This document shows, one piece after another, positions 46,293-57,100 of a stretch of 64,000 nt of DNA. The notes below the pieces were generated by a model. That model had not been told where the DNA came from and made no database searches. It saw only the letters and a list, made by a program, of their open reading frames with translations. Source of the DNA: Gnetum montanum (Eukaryota; Streptophyta; Gnetopsida; Gnetales; Gnetaceae); contig MNCI01022294.1 in assembly GCA_015680685.1 (NCBI GenBank), positions 142,955 to 206,954 of the forward strand, given 5' to 3'. Position 1 is the stretch's first letter. Each line of letters begins with the position of its first letter. Position numbers and translations under genes: made by a program.

Positions 46293-47919
46293 TTTGATAT
46301 CCCAACATTCAAGGCTTTATAGGAAAAAAAAGTATGTCTTCATATAAATGATACACTATTCAAGAACTACAATGAAATATTGATGATGTATCAGAATGGT
46401 ACCCTACAGTGTTGTCTTATGATTTCAGTAGATGAAAACTTCAAGGAAAATAACCTAAAGATTTTGAGTGCTAATCTTTTCCACCCACTACAGGGCCTTT
46501 GCTTACATGAGGTTGAAAAATATGCTAACATGATTCTTGCTGCAAAGATGTGCTTTAAACATTTTAAAGGGAAGAATGAGCCTCATAGACCAATAATTAA
46601 TAGAATGATCTCTCTAGAGAAGAAATGCAATCATATGAAGCACTTTAATTTTCTTAAATTAGCTCTAGTACACTTTTTTGTGGGTAGAAATTCATTTGTT
46701 TTTTGTTGCATAGACCTTAATGTTGATAACATTTGAAATAGGTATTTAATATTTTACATCTTATAATTTTATATTTGTCATATTTTAATATAATATATCT
46801 TTGTTTACTAATTTCAACAATTTAACATGTATTCAATTGATGAATACATGTTCATTAGTCTTCTTGGAAATATGAAGTTTACTAAAGGAGAGCTTATGCT
46901 TAAGCCTAATATTCAATCAATGCTACATCTGCATTTGAAGTCTCTATTGTCAGATTAGGATACATCTACAATAATTATGAAGCATTATTATTTTTTTTGT
47001 ATTAACAAAATCCTATGTTTGTGGGCCTAATGCTACTGAAGTATGAGAAGGAATTCTCATCAATGAAGAAATCAGTCATTTACTATTTTGTTGATTTTCA
47101 GAATATAACTGTTAAGGACTCCTTTTGTTTTCTTAAAAATTTATTTGATTTTCTATACAAAATAGTTCTAGTATATTCTAAGGTAGTTATTGATATTGAC
47201 ATGAAGAACTATCACTTGTTTAATTTTTCCTAAATGACTATAAGAACTATATATTTAGTAATATCTTGTTTTGATATGCTTTAAGTTATCTATAAAAGGG
47301 AAGCAATGTTTATCTTAATTTACTATTCTTCCCAATGATAGAAAGAGTTGAGCTCTCCAATGCATTTTAGGAAGGTGACTATAATATCATGGAAAAAAAC
47401 ATGGTGGATGTAGAAAACATAAAGATATTCTTCCAAATGTGGTTTTCCTACAAGATATTGATTACATGTCCTGTAAATCAATAAACTTTCAAAGAAAGCT
47501 TATTAATTTTGTCGTGATGAAGGATGTGATAATTATGAAGGGTGCCTTCTACATTGTATCATTATTTTTTTGTAGTAGCCTCCTAAGAGCATTAAGTAAA
47601 TACAATGATATAGGTATCATATCAGTATACGATGATGAACTACAGTGTTTCCTATGGTCTTCAACAACAAAGAATCTAGCTGTAACTGTTAAGGAGGCTT
47701 TTAATGTTAAAAATGCAAAGGAGAGATATTGAAGCATTTTGGAGGTGAAATACATATACAAGGATATTATAATAAGTCTAAAATATTGGTCCATTGATGA
47801 GGTATGCTATGTTAAATTTCATGAATAATATGGTGTAAAGTATCATAGTAATATCATCATTGATAATAACATATGTTTCATAAGTAGGAAGGTTACATCT
47901 TTGATGAGCAAGATAATCC

Positions 47920-47946
47920 AAAATAAGAAGAAGAAGAAGAAGAAGT
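47920..47946 (+). repeat. (AAG)n microsatellite
   Basis: A run of about eight AAG triplets. Confidence 0.9.
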
Positions 47947-48483
47947 TTCTAAACATGTTACTGTTATAATACATCAATACTACATAGATTCATATAATAT
48001 ATAAATGACAATATTACTTACCCTTATTACTAAAATTTTAGAATGTGAAAGGAAAGAAAAAGATAAGGAGATACATGATAATTCTAGTGATGATAAAGAT
48101 AGTTTGAATGAAATGTCTAACTACTTTAACATGTGCTCTTTAATTCCTATTAATTAGATATGTTAAAATAAATACTTCGAACTGGAGATGATGTAGAAAT
48201 TTATAATGTAGTGTTCTTGCTAGAATACTGTATTGAGGTGTTGGTTGTAGTGAATGGCAATGCTATTGCTAGAAATGATTTAAGAAGTTTAAGACAAAAA
48301 GAAAAAGAGGTAGAGGAAACAATATTTAAATACTATTTGAAAAATATGCAATCAATTTTAGAATTTCAATCTACATATTATTTTTTTGATTCATCAATAT
48401 TATCGAAATTAACTAGAACATATAAGTCAAAAGATAGGAAGGTGAAATTGAAATATAGTATTTTAAGGTTAATACAACAATAA

Positions 48484-49384
48484 GGAATTATATTTAATAA
48501 ATACAAAAAAATATGTTTTTCAATGAACATCAAGATTGGAAGGAGTATGTTTCATTATGTACTTATCACTGTTGACATCATTTCAAGTTTAATGAATGTA
48601 GTGAGAAGATTGATATTATATACAAGTTCCTTGAGATGGAGCATAGTATGTTGACTGAAGAGGACCAATTTCATCAAGAACTAAGAAGATACTTATTTCA
48701 AATAAATATACCATGATAGAGAAATGCATATGACTATGGTGTTTATTTCTTTATATAATATGCATTGTATGTCATAGAAAAGTATCATTTAAGGCATCAG
48801 ATGTACCATTATATAGAAGGAGAATCCTATGTGATATATAAAATTTGTTAGACTATCATGAAACATGGTTTTCTAATGTTCAATAAGTATTTTCTATTAC
48901 ATTTTCTTCTCTATTAGGTGACAAGTGTTTTAACTTTAATGTTTTTTATTCAGAATCATATTAATATTTTGTAATATTAAATTTTTTTTCATTCATATTA
49001 TGATGCTTATTATACTTTTTGATATGCATTATCAATATCTTTAAATTGAAAAATTAGTTCTAATGTTTGAAGAATTAAAATAAATGTACAATTAGCTAAT
49101 GCACGTATTGTGAATACTTACCTATATAAATTTAAAAATAGAAAGAAGATAAATAGTTATACTAGATCTAAATAGGGTACTTTTGAAGGATATACATATG
49201 TCAAATGCAAATGAATTGAGAAATTACAAAAGAAAATATGCTCTCATGCTTGGAAGAAAGTATTACTATATTTGAAACACCCCCAAAGAAAATTCATGTT
49301 ACAGCCCATATTGAAAATTCTTTGTAATTTGGTGGAATAATAAAGATGAATACAACTACCTTATTTTAACCAAAATCTTGCATT
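48484..49384. other. AT-rich intergenic DNA, no gene
   Basis: No coding pattern or repeat boundary is seen until the solo LTR. Confidence 0.4.
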
Positions 49385-49389
49385 ATGGC

Positions 49390-50425
49390 TAATGAGTGGC
49401 GAGGTACCCCTACTCAACCATACGAAACAAGCATAGCACGCGTGATCCGGTCGAACTCCGCAAACTAAATGCCTACACGCCCCATCGAACACTTAGGGTT
49501 AATTATTCGTTGTCTTCCCAGACTTATTTGTAGTTGTCATGGTGTATGGTTAAGTAAGTCTGAGGTATATGATTTTTATAGTCTTTTATGTTTTTTGTCT
49601 CCTATGCTAAAGAGTGAAGGGTTGAGAAACTAACTAACTCTAACTAATGAACTAAGGCTAAGTTACCTAGCATCAGCATCCATTCCCACTTACCGTACAC
49701 ACCCTGAACTATGCAACTGTGGCTACCAAACACTACTCATTATTGGGATCGCCACACATAACGCACGTGCTCGAAGTGGTCGTACTGAGTCACCTAATTA
49801 GGAGGAAAGGGTTGAGGAAGCTATCTAGCCTAAGTGCGATGAGCGGCCAATTCCTTGACTAACCATACACATCTGGGACTACCACTAGGATTACCAAGCA
49901 TAGATCCTGGATACGCCATTGGGTTACCAAGTAGTCACACTAGATGCTCGTAATCAAGTCGTACTCATATCACGTGCGATGAGTAGCCAATTCCTTGACT
50001 AACTGTGCACATCCTTAGATGCTCGTAATCAAGTCGTACTCATACCACATTCTAGGAGATTAAGGGTGAGAGAGAAAATAATAAATAAAATCCTATTCCA
50101 TGCACTACAAGGTTTATCCAAAAATCTCGTATTCTTGTTGTACACAACTTGTGTTCAAGTACAATGTTGCTCGAATAAAGATTTGTTCACTTTGGGACTC
50201 CTACTATGGGCATGTGGAAAATATTCTATCTCTGGAGTGATCAAACTACCAGAGTTCCCTACTTCTAGCTAGGATGAGGAAACAAGGGAGTGCCACCTCT
50301 TATTTATAGATATGGCGGCGGACCGTGATATCGCGTACGTGATATCGCAGGGGAAGACGTGATATTGCGTCCGACACGATATTGCGTATGCGATATCACA
50401 GCCCATGCGATATCGCGTCCCATCA
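49390..50425 (-). mobile_element. Solo LTR of family A/B/C, minus orientation, with target duplication
   Basis: The left edge TAATGAG and right edge CATCA are the reverse-complement ends of the TGATG...CTCATCA family LTR. The 5-bp direct repeat ATGGC flanks it exactly (49385-49389 and 50426-50430). On the minus strand the U3 holds at least six GATATCGC-type palindromes (50320-50425), then TATAAATA (50310-50301) and AATAAA near 50178. It keeps CpG sites that the A, B and C copies have lost, so it looks younger. An internal partial duplication (about 49830-50045) makes it longer than the others. Confidence 0.9.
50301..50310 (-). promoter_or_regulatory. TATA box in solo LTR
   Basis: TCTATAAATA on the minus strand, about 115 bp from the LTR 5' end, downstream of the GATATCGC array. 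Confidence 0.6.
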
Positions 50426-50439
50426 ATGGCCCTGTATTA

Positions 50440-50690
50440 TAAAAATTTAATATCTCATACATCCCAACTTATGGAGACTAAAAAAGTGCTTCACAAGCTA
50501 TAAATTCCTTATCTCCCACCTTGTGGAAGCTAAAAGTCCATGTATGCTAGCTTATGAAGGTTAAGAGTGCTTCAATAGCTACAAAATTTGGTATCTTAAT
50601 CTCATATGCTTGGCATGGAAATTCTATATGTTGGGTAACCTCCAAAGGTAGCTTATGAGGTTTTGGTTTTAATCATATATGGTAGATAGC
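50440..50690 (-). repeat. Inverted counterpart of the 37.6-kb minisatellite
   Basis: The reverse complement shares 'tatgag' ... 'ataagctagcatacat' and 'atttatagcttgtgaagca' with 37590-37760, in the same order and similar spacing. Confidence 0.6.
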
Positions 50691-51260
50691 ATGGAGAGGT
50701 AGCATATGGATAGCGAAAAACTAGTCAAATTTATTTATATGCTACATGAATGTTTTCTAGGTGTAATAGAATTTGCTAGAAATTTGTTAGCAATCATGAT
50801 AGAATTAACAACATCAAATTAAGGATTTGAGGCCTATTTAAACAAAGATCTATTTCATTTTAAGTAATTTTGACATTTTACATCTACATTGAACCTAAGA
50901 CTTTCAAGCTGTGTAGATGCAAAAGAATCCACAATGACCATCATCATTTTTCCATAACGTAGATCACTAAAGTAGATAAGCAAAGTTAATGATTAGATTT
51001 TCATAGATTCATTATAGAATATAGCCTTTGATTATATCAAATCTTAAAGACATTATTACATATTTTGGATTTTCTAAAACCCATAATCTAAATTTCCTAA
51101 ACCTTTTCTTATAACATTTTAATCCATAGTATTAATATCAAAGTTGTAGTTCTAGATTTGCTTTATCATATTTTTTCAATTATCTTGTTCCGATATTCTA
51201 TGTAGTGTTATAAGATTAAGAAAATCATTCACATTTTTTATCACTCAATAATAGATCCTT
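50691..51260. other. AT-rich DNA, possibly decayed G-family LTR body
   Basis: No gene. Its right end runs into a recognisable G-family LTR end, so part of it may be the rest of that LTR, but I cannot align it firmly. Confidence 0.35.
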
Positions 51261-51390
51261 TAAGTCCTCGTTTGATTAGCAAGATTGTTTGAGGTGTTTG
51301 TAAATCCTTCCTAAGGCCTATCAATTTGTAAGATAAACTATTCCGATAGGGATCTTTAGCCCTCTAGCATCAAATGTTTCTATTGCTACA
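51261..51390 (+). repeat. 3' terminal part of a G-family LTR (decayed)
   Basis: This aligns with 28121-28263 of element G (TAAGTCC-CGTTTGAT and a shared TT-T-T-GCTACA end), with most differences being C to T or G to A. Confidence 0.6.
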
Positions 51391-51414
51391 ACTCCTAGTG
51401 CTAGAAGGAGGGCC
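51391..51414 (+). other. Candidate primer-binding site of the G family
   Basis: Directly after the LTR end lies CTCCTAGTGCTAGAAGGAGG, the expected location for the tRNA primer site of a 5' LTR. The GCTAGAAGGAGGG core is reminiscent of Tat-lineage primer sites, from memory. Confidence 0.45.
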
Positions 51415-51875
51415 TTCACTTGAATTCTTTATCAAAACCCATTTGTAGATTTTTTGCCTATTTCTATGTTTGTATGCTAACATGTATGATGAAACAAAAA
51501 TTGTTTGGGTTTTTCCAAAATTCAAGCATATAGGAAAGCAAAAATAGTTTAGCATAAAACAAAAATTTCCATCATTATTCTTATAGTGTAGTTAGTAGTG
51601 CTACTCTTGTTTCATACATTGTAGCTTTAAAAGTTATTTATAGCTATAATTTATGTTACCTTTCTTACTTGCAAACCTACAAATTTTCTTAACTTATTTT
51701 CACGTATGCTACAACCTACTTGCACTTTTTCTAAAATTCATCAGATATGCTAAAACTTCTTCTTAGAAAAAGATTTTCTATTTTTTTCTATTGCAGTTAT
51801 AGTTTCATGCACTATGAAGCTTCCATAGGGTACTCTCACAAGCTGTGAAGTTTCATACAATAAGAAACTTCATAT
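51415..51875. other. Decayed leader and minisatellite fragment
   Basis: AT-rich, no gene. At 51795-51870 there is a short run of 'gtgaagtttcat'-type units related to those at 12.9-13.06 kb. Confidence 0.35.
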
Positions 51876-53829
51876 TACATGTCAAACCCATGCAAGAGTG
51901 TCCAACCTAAGAAAATAAATCCAAGAGTGGAAGCAGGAATATCATGAATCCTTGGATGTGGCCTTGGATAGATACTATTTTTTACTACATAGATGTCCCA
52001 AACATGATTTCTCAAGAACAACTTTTCCACATCATAGATGGGCTTCGTAATGAAACAAGGGAGACCCTTGGGATGTATGCTTAAGGTTAATTATATGAAC
52101 TAGAAAACCCATCAGATACAAAGGCTAATTGTGTAGGTGGAAAAAGAAGAAGGAAAACTATGTAAATAAGAGAATGTAGAGGAAAATAACTGGGACCCAA
52201 CTCTTCAAAAGAAGAGGATCCATATCTACGATGAGGAAAGAGAGGTATCTCTCAATGAGCTTGAAGCAAAGTTAGATAAGATGTCGGAATGGATAATTGA
52301 AAAAGTTAAAACTTGCACAGAAATCATAGAGGAGAGTGTAATGCAAAACAAATCAAGTGATCACAACAAAAGGAGGAAAAAAACCAAAAAATAGGTAGGA
52401 GCACTTATCGGTGAAAAGGAAAAATAGCTATAGAAGAAGAGGCTATAGACTCAACCATAGAAGAAGATTATGGATGTGACATCTGCCTATATGACCATCC
52501 AAAGGACTATTGCCCAATCATGTTACATCTACATGAGCATTGGGCTTTTTCATTGAATCCAAATTTTGTACAAAAGCAAATGCCTAAAAAATTACCTTAC
52601 TCACAAGGTAATTGTAGATAATCCTACAACCAATTGTACTATCTTAGTGGGAATTCTTACCAACCTTAATACTATCATCAACTGCAATGGAAAAACCCAC
52701 AATTGTGGGGGATGCCATCATCAAACAAGCACTACCCTTATTGTTAGCCAAATCCATATGGATATTATCTTCAACAACCTTTTTTCCCAACTAGTTCCAC
52801 TTCCTCTACCTCAAATCACTACTACTACTCTCCCAAATATCATCATCTTGCAACATCTTCTATGAGGTTACCACCTCACACCTCTCATCCTCCATCATAT
52901 CCTCAATATTCTCATACTTCCCTCCACCATATGTCACCACCAACAACACAAGAAGGTTCAGCACCATGACATCAATAAGAGAATGCCACTTGTGCTGTTA
53001 ACATACACAGAAATGATAATGCCAATAGATCTTCATCACTATCTTAGAAACATCCTTTCTTTATGACAATTCCCATGCATAAACACAATACACATAGACC
53101 TACTAGCACATCAAAACCAACACAAGGCCAATATGATGCAACAACCTTCCTCATTGGAACAATGTCTCTTAATCATATGCAAAAGCCAACAACCATTACC
53201 ACTCCAACACAAATCATAAATGATGAACATATCATTGTGGAGAGACAAGAAAATCCATGCATCACTAATATTAAAGGGTGTAGTTGTGGACTTGAAATTC
53301 ACAATATTAACACAACCCACAACAAAGCTAAGGAACAAGTGTATGAGCAAAAACCAAACTACATAGTAGCCACTAAACCAAAAGACACCCAGTGGCTTGA
53401 AAATGAGAATATAAAATTGTTATAAAGATGCATGGAGGGAACTAATCCACTTATTAGTTCTAAACTTAAGAAAATGGACCAAAAAACAAAACTTAGACAC
53501 ATATATCCTACACTCTGGTTATACACCAAAAAAGGATATTAAACATAAAAACACAAGAATTAAAATAGAAAATAAAGAAGAAGAAGCAAACACATCTAGA
53601 CCCCCCAAAATGAAAATATCCTCAAGTCCAAATGAAGATACATCTCCAAATGATCCAAATGAGACTATCACCAATGTTAGATATTCTACCACATGATTAA
53701 TTAAATTAGTAATAGCGATATATGGGAAATTGGTGGTGTATAAGTAAGGGATTGTGTGGTCCATCTCCTGAATGTGCAATCATAAGATTAGTCACAAGGG
53801 AGATACTCCATCCTGGTTCAAGAACTAAT
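51876..53829 (+). pseudogene. gag of element C (5'-truncated, decayed)
   Basis: It starts in the middle of the gag domain at the position equivalent to about 1465 of A and 29135 of B (block R-Q-CK-T-ARE-NLR). It keeps IMDGLRNE (about 52035), the zinc-knuckle variant CDICLYDHPKDYC (about 52472-52510) and the low-complexity tail with DTQWLE at about 53380. The end near 53829 (HKGDTPSWFKN) replaces the SHRGYPPF end of B. An extra segment rich in Lys/Asn lies at 53240-53690. Confidence 0.7.
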
Positions 53830-55415
53830 AAGTGTTTTTTACTTTTTTTTACAATTTTTTATCATTTTCCTATTTCTTCCAAAATTTTTTGATTCTTAAT
53901 ATGTTTCCATTTCTTACCATTTTTTCTTTTCTTTATATTTTTCTCTTTTCTTGATTCATTTTCTTTATGTTTTATGAATGTTTTTTTTATGCTTCTATTA
54001 GTAATATTGCCAATTCATGATGCAGAAGTCAATGCTATGTGTTGGGTTTTGTGCTATGCTATCAAGATGATTGGGTAAGTAATTGTGTAAAGCAGTATGA
54101 CCACCTCATCCATCCCTCTAGTTCTTTGAATAAAAGGTCTTCTTCATGGAAACAATTTGGTTCTTCTTTTATGAAACTAAAATTCATCAATGATCATTGT
54201 ACCTTGAAGAAAGAGGGAATGACCAAGTGGGAATGGCAAAGGGTGTGACCTCAAGGAGACTTGTTGGGTTCTCTTCTTGACTTCCTTCATGTCGTTTATG
54301 ACTCCTCTTAGAATGTATCATCACTCCTCCATCAACCAATAATAGAAAGCTTAAAGTCTTTGCATGGTATGATTCCCATTAAAAACAAAGAGACAAAAAA
54401 AAAACAATAATGGGAATAGAAAGCACATCCTTTAAACACAATAATGGGCTACAAGCACCCGTTATGGAGCTAGAAAGACATGTTACCCATGCTTGAAGGT
54501 GACCCTCTAACTAAAGCCCTTCCTTCATTCTTCTTTTTTCTTCTCTTTTTGGAGTGATGATTGTTCTCTTTGGGGTGGTTATGGAGTCATGGTGGTCAGC
54601 AAAAAGGAACACATTGATGTGAGGTCACTATTAATGGTATGGACTTGGTCTAAACTTGAACAAATGGGTATGTTGATCATTTTAATCATATTTTTCACAA
54701 GAAACTATTGTGGACATGGTCAAGTACATTACATCTCAATCTCTACAATCCCTTCTCATCCCATTATTCACCTCATTACTGTATGTGATTATGAGTCTTT
54801 TGATATTGTGTAGTATAGTGCAACATCCTAACCATGGTAGTTGTGTGCTATTTGAAACAAAGGCATGGTCTACATTAAACTTCTTGGGTGCCCATGAGCA
54901 TCTATAGAAGTGGTTATGCAAGGGCATTATGGTAGGAGCCTCCTTTAGGAAGGACCCACTTACATAACTTTTATTGATCATGGCTTTGAACTAACCTATA
55001 CATCTTCTAGGACATCAGTGACAATTTCTCTAAATTTATGCATGATTTTGGGACTACTTTTCATCTATTTCATTAATTTTTCCTACCTTTCTATTTCCAT
55101 ATCCATTAATATTTCTTGGCCATCTTCTAAATTAGACCTTTCGTTTCAACTGTTCAAAAAATTATGAGCTTCTGAAGTTACACTTATTAGTCATGGGGGC
55201 TAGGAATGTTCACTTTGAAATTTTTCTAACACCCTATTTTCAAACATCAATAGTAATTGATCAAAATAACGTGAACAACTTGATGATTTTAGTTACCTCG
55301 TAGCCTTAGGCATAGTATGTTGTCATCACCTTGGGATTAAACACAAACTAAGGAATTTGAAAAGGGTTGATTATTAAGGAAAAATTTACCAAAACTAATG
55401 TTGATCCTTTGGTGA
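53830..55415 (+). other. Non-coding spacer of element C
   Basis: Homologous to the A and B spacers. The block 'ggaaggacccacttacataa' (about 54940) matches A (about 3935) and B (about 31750). The region holding the internal TATA in A and B is not recognisable here. Confidence 0.55.
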
Positions 55416-55419
55416 CTGT

Positions 55420-55800
55420 AGGTGATGCTAAAAGAAATGGCTAAGGAAGAAGGTCTTTTGTCATGCACAAAAATGAAGCCAAGATGGGGACAATAGAGGA
55501 TATGCTCATGGACAAATCATAGCACATACAAGATAGTAGCTTAAGCTTCGCATGTTTGCTAGATCCATGGGACAATGAGATGAAATTTCATTCCCCCCTT
55601 CAAGAATGTTCTACATAACTAGAGAAGCATCAACATAACATTCAAGCTTAAAAGTCTGTCACCATTAGTAGTAACAAGAAGAATCATCTTTAACGAATTT
55701 TCGAAGACCTCTACAAATTTTGTAATCTTCAACGTATGTCCAGTCTTTTTGTCACTCTGTCAGTTTGTATGCATCCACTTGAATAAAATGTTATAATGCA
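55420..55800 (+). pseudogene. ORF2 remnant of element C (mostly deleted)
   Basis: An acceptor-like 'gtgactgtag' (55411-55420) precedes a short coding-like start near 55424, as in A and B. After some 250 bp the homology is lost, and the polypurine tract follows at 55911, so more than 2 kb of ORF2 has been deleted. Confidence 0.5.
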
Positions 55801-55924
55801 ACACTCAAAGTTAGTCAATAGTTTGTATGTTTGTCAATAATCCCATACCTTCCTAATATTATATAGGGGACTTGTTCCTCATATTGTTCACTTGAGGACA
55901 AGTTTTCATTCAGTCATGGGGGTA

Positions 55925-56753
55925 TGATGAATCGTGTTTTGCCTGATTTTGATATCGAATACCCCATATCAAGGCCCAAGAAGTGATGTTAGATATCCAA
56001 TATCATGGCATGTGTGTCGACTTATAAGTATAGCATTTGGGTGCATGGTTTGGGCATAAGTTAGTCAATAGAGTAACTAAACTCTTACAATTTTGTTCTG
56101 TAGTCTTAGAAAATAGTTAGTGAGTGCTCACAGTGTGGATTTGAGTTAATTGTACAATATCTTATTGACTGGCAATGTACCTAGACACATTCCATGAACG
56201 AAAATAAGATCGAGATTGATTCTTATTCATTGCAGCACTTTGACTTTGATTAAATTTACTTTTAATGCAATTTACTTTTTATGTACTTAGCTAATATTTA
56301 CATTTCTATGCATATTAATGAATTGGAGAAATGAGCACAACCAATTTCACATGTAAACAAGTATTTTCTTGGTAACCCCAGCAACATTATTGCTTGGTAA
56401 TCCTAGTAGTGGATACGTGGGTTCAAGATGTGTATGACAAGCTAGGAATGGACATTCATCACCTATAGGCTAGTCTAGACTTTACTTTCCATTATTAATT
56501 AGCTTAATTAATTAATCTCTTTATTATCATTAGGAGTAGCTTAGAGCCAAACAACATCAAGGATCATATGCCTCACTCTATACTAAACCATACATGACAA
56601 AGCTACCACTAGTCCAAGTTTGAAAACAATGAACTATGATCAAGGCATAACGATTTAGATGCACAACTAGTCCCATCCACAAAATTCAACTGAATCATGC
56701 ATGAATGCTTGTGATTCTTATGGTTGGGCGTAGGGGTACCTTGTTGCTCATCA
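55925..56753 (+). repeat. 3' LTR of element C (829 bp)
   Basis: It runs from TGATGA to CTCATCA after the tract 'cagtcatgggggta'. U3 has several ATATC words (55951-56010), then TATAAGTA (56023). The right flank is a minus-strand coding remnant, so C lies against, or inserted into, an older sequence. Confidence 0.87.
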
Positions 56754-57100
56754 ATAGCATCCACACCCTCTTGGATGTCATTGGCATCATCTTTGTCATC
56801 TTTTGTTGGCTCCTCTAGCACTTGTTTAGTTGTCTATTGCTAGTCATGTGCTTAACCTAAAGATCAAGAACATGATTAACTACTTGATTTTCTTCTAGGT
56901 GGAGGCATTTCTAGAGCAAGACCTGTGGGCTCCAAATCAAAAGGTCTAAGTTCTTCCCCTTCCTTCTCATCAGGAACCAATTGTTCATGCAATGTATATA
57001 GACATAGGTCTAAGATTGTTCGACCTCTATCCTCTATGGTCTATAGAGCTTGAATCATAATTGTCCTAGTATGATTAGTTGTAAAATCTACTAAAAATCA
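56754..57100 (-). pseudogene. Unidentified acidic coding remnant
   Basis: The minus strand from about 57085 to 56890 reads as a plausible peptide (for example TIEDRGRTILDLC, then PDEKEGEELRPFDLEPTGL) with one TAG. After an intron-like interruption with an AG at about 56857 it continues at 56821 as EEPTKDDKDDANDIQEG, up to the LTR boundary of element C. I do not recognise the family. The acidic character recalls the last exon of the antisense gene of element G, but I cannot align them. Confidence 0.35.

Larger units (their letters stand above)
45001..48483 (+). pseudogene. Cluster of unidentified, decayed plus-strand ORFs
   Basis: Coding-like segments lie at 45001-45237, 45613-45948, 46293-46736, 46850-47230, 47439-47790 and 48211-48483, all on the plus strand and separated by AT-rich stretches or stops. 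The best one (46293-46736) encodes about 147 residues with a Cys/Lys-rich helical look (for example KMCFKHFKGKNEPHRPIINRM). I do not recognise any family. They could be exons of one old gene or an unknown mobile element. TAG and TAA stops interrupt several. A 36-bp tandem duplication (46221-46292) lies directly before the best segment. Confidence 0.3.

Noticed and set aside
45001-48483. Endogenous viral insertion (caulimovirus-like or giant-virus-like)
   Set aside because: Considered because of the AT-rich same-strand ORFs, but no capsid, RT, helicase or movement-protein motif can be seen.
56609-56821. Minus-strand ORF spanning the end of the element C LTR
   Set aside because: It is a chance fusion of LTR sequence with the adjacent coding remnant. 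The LTR boundary at 56753 cuts through it.
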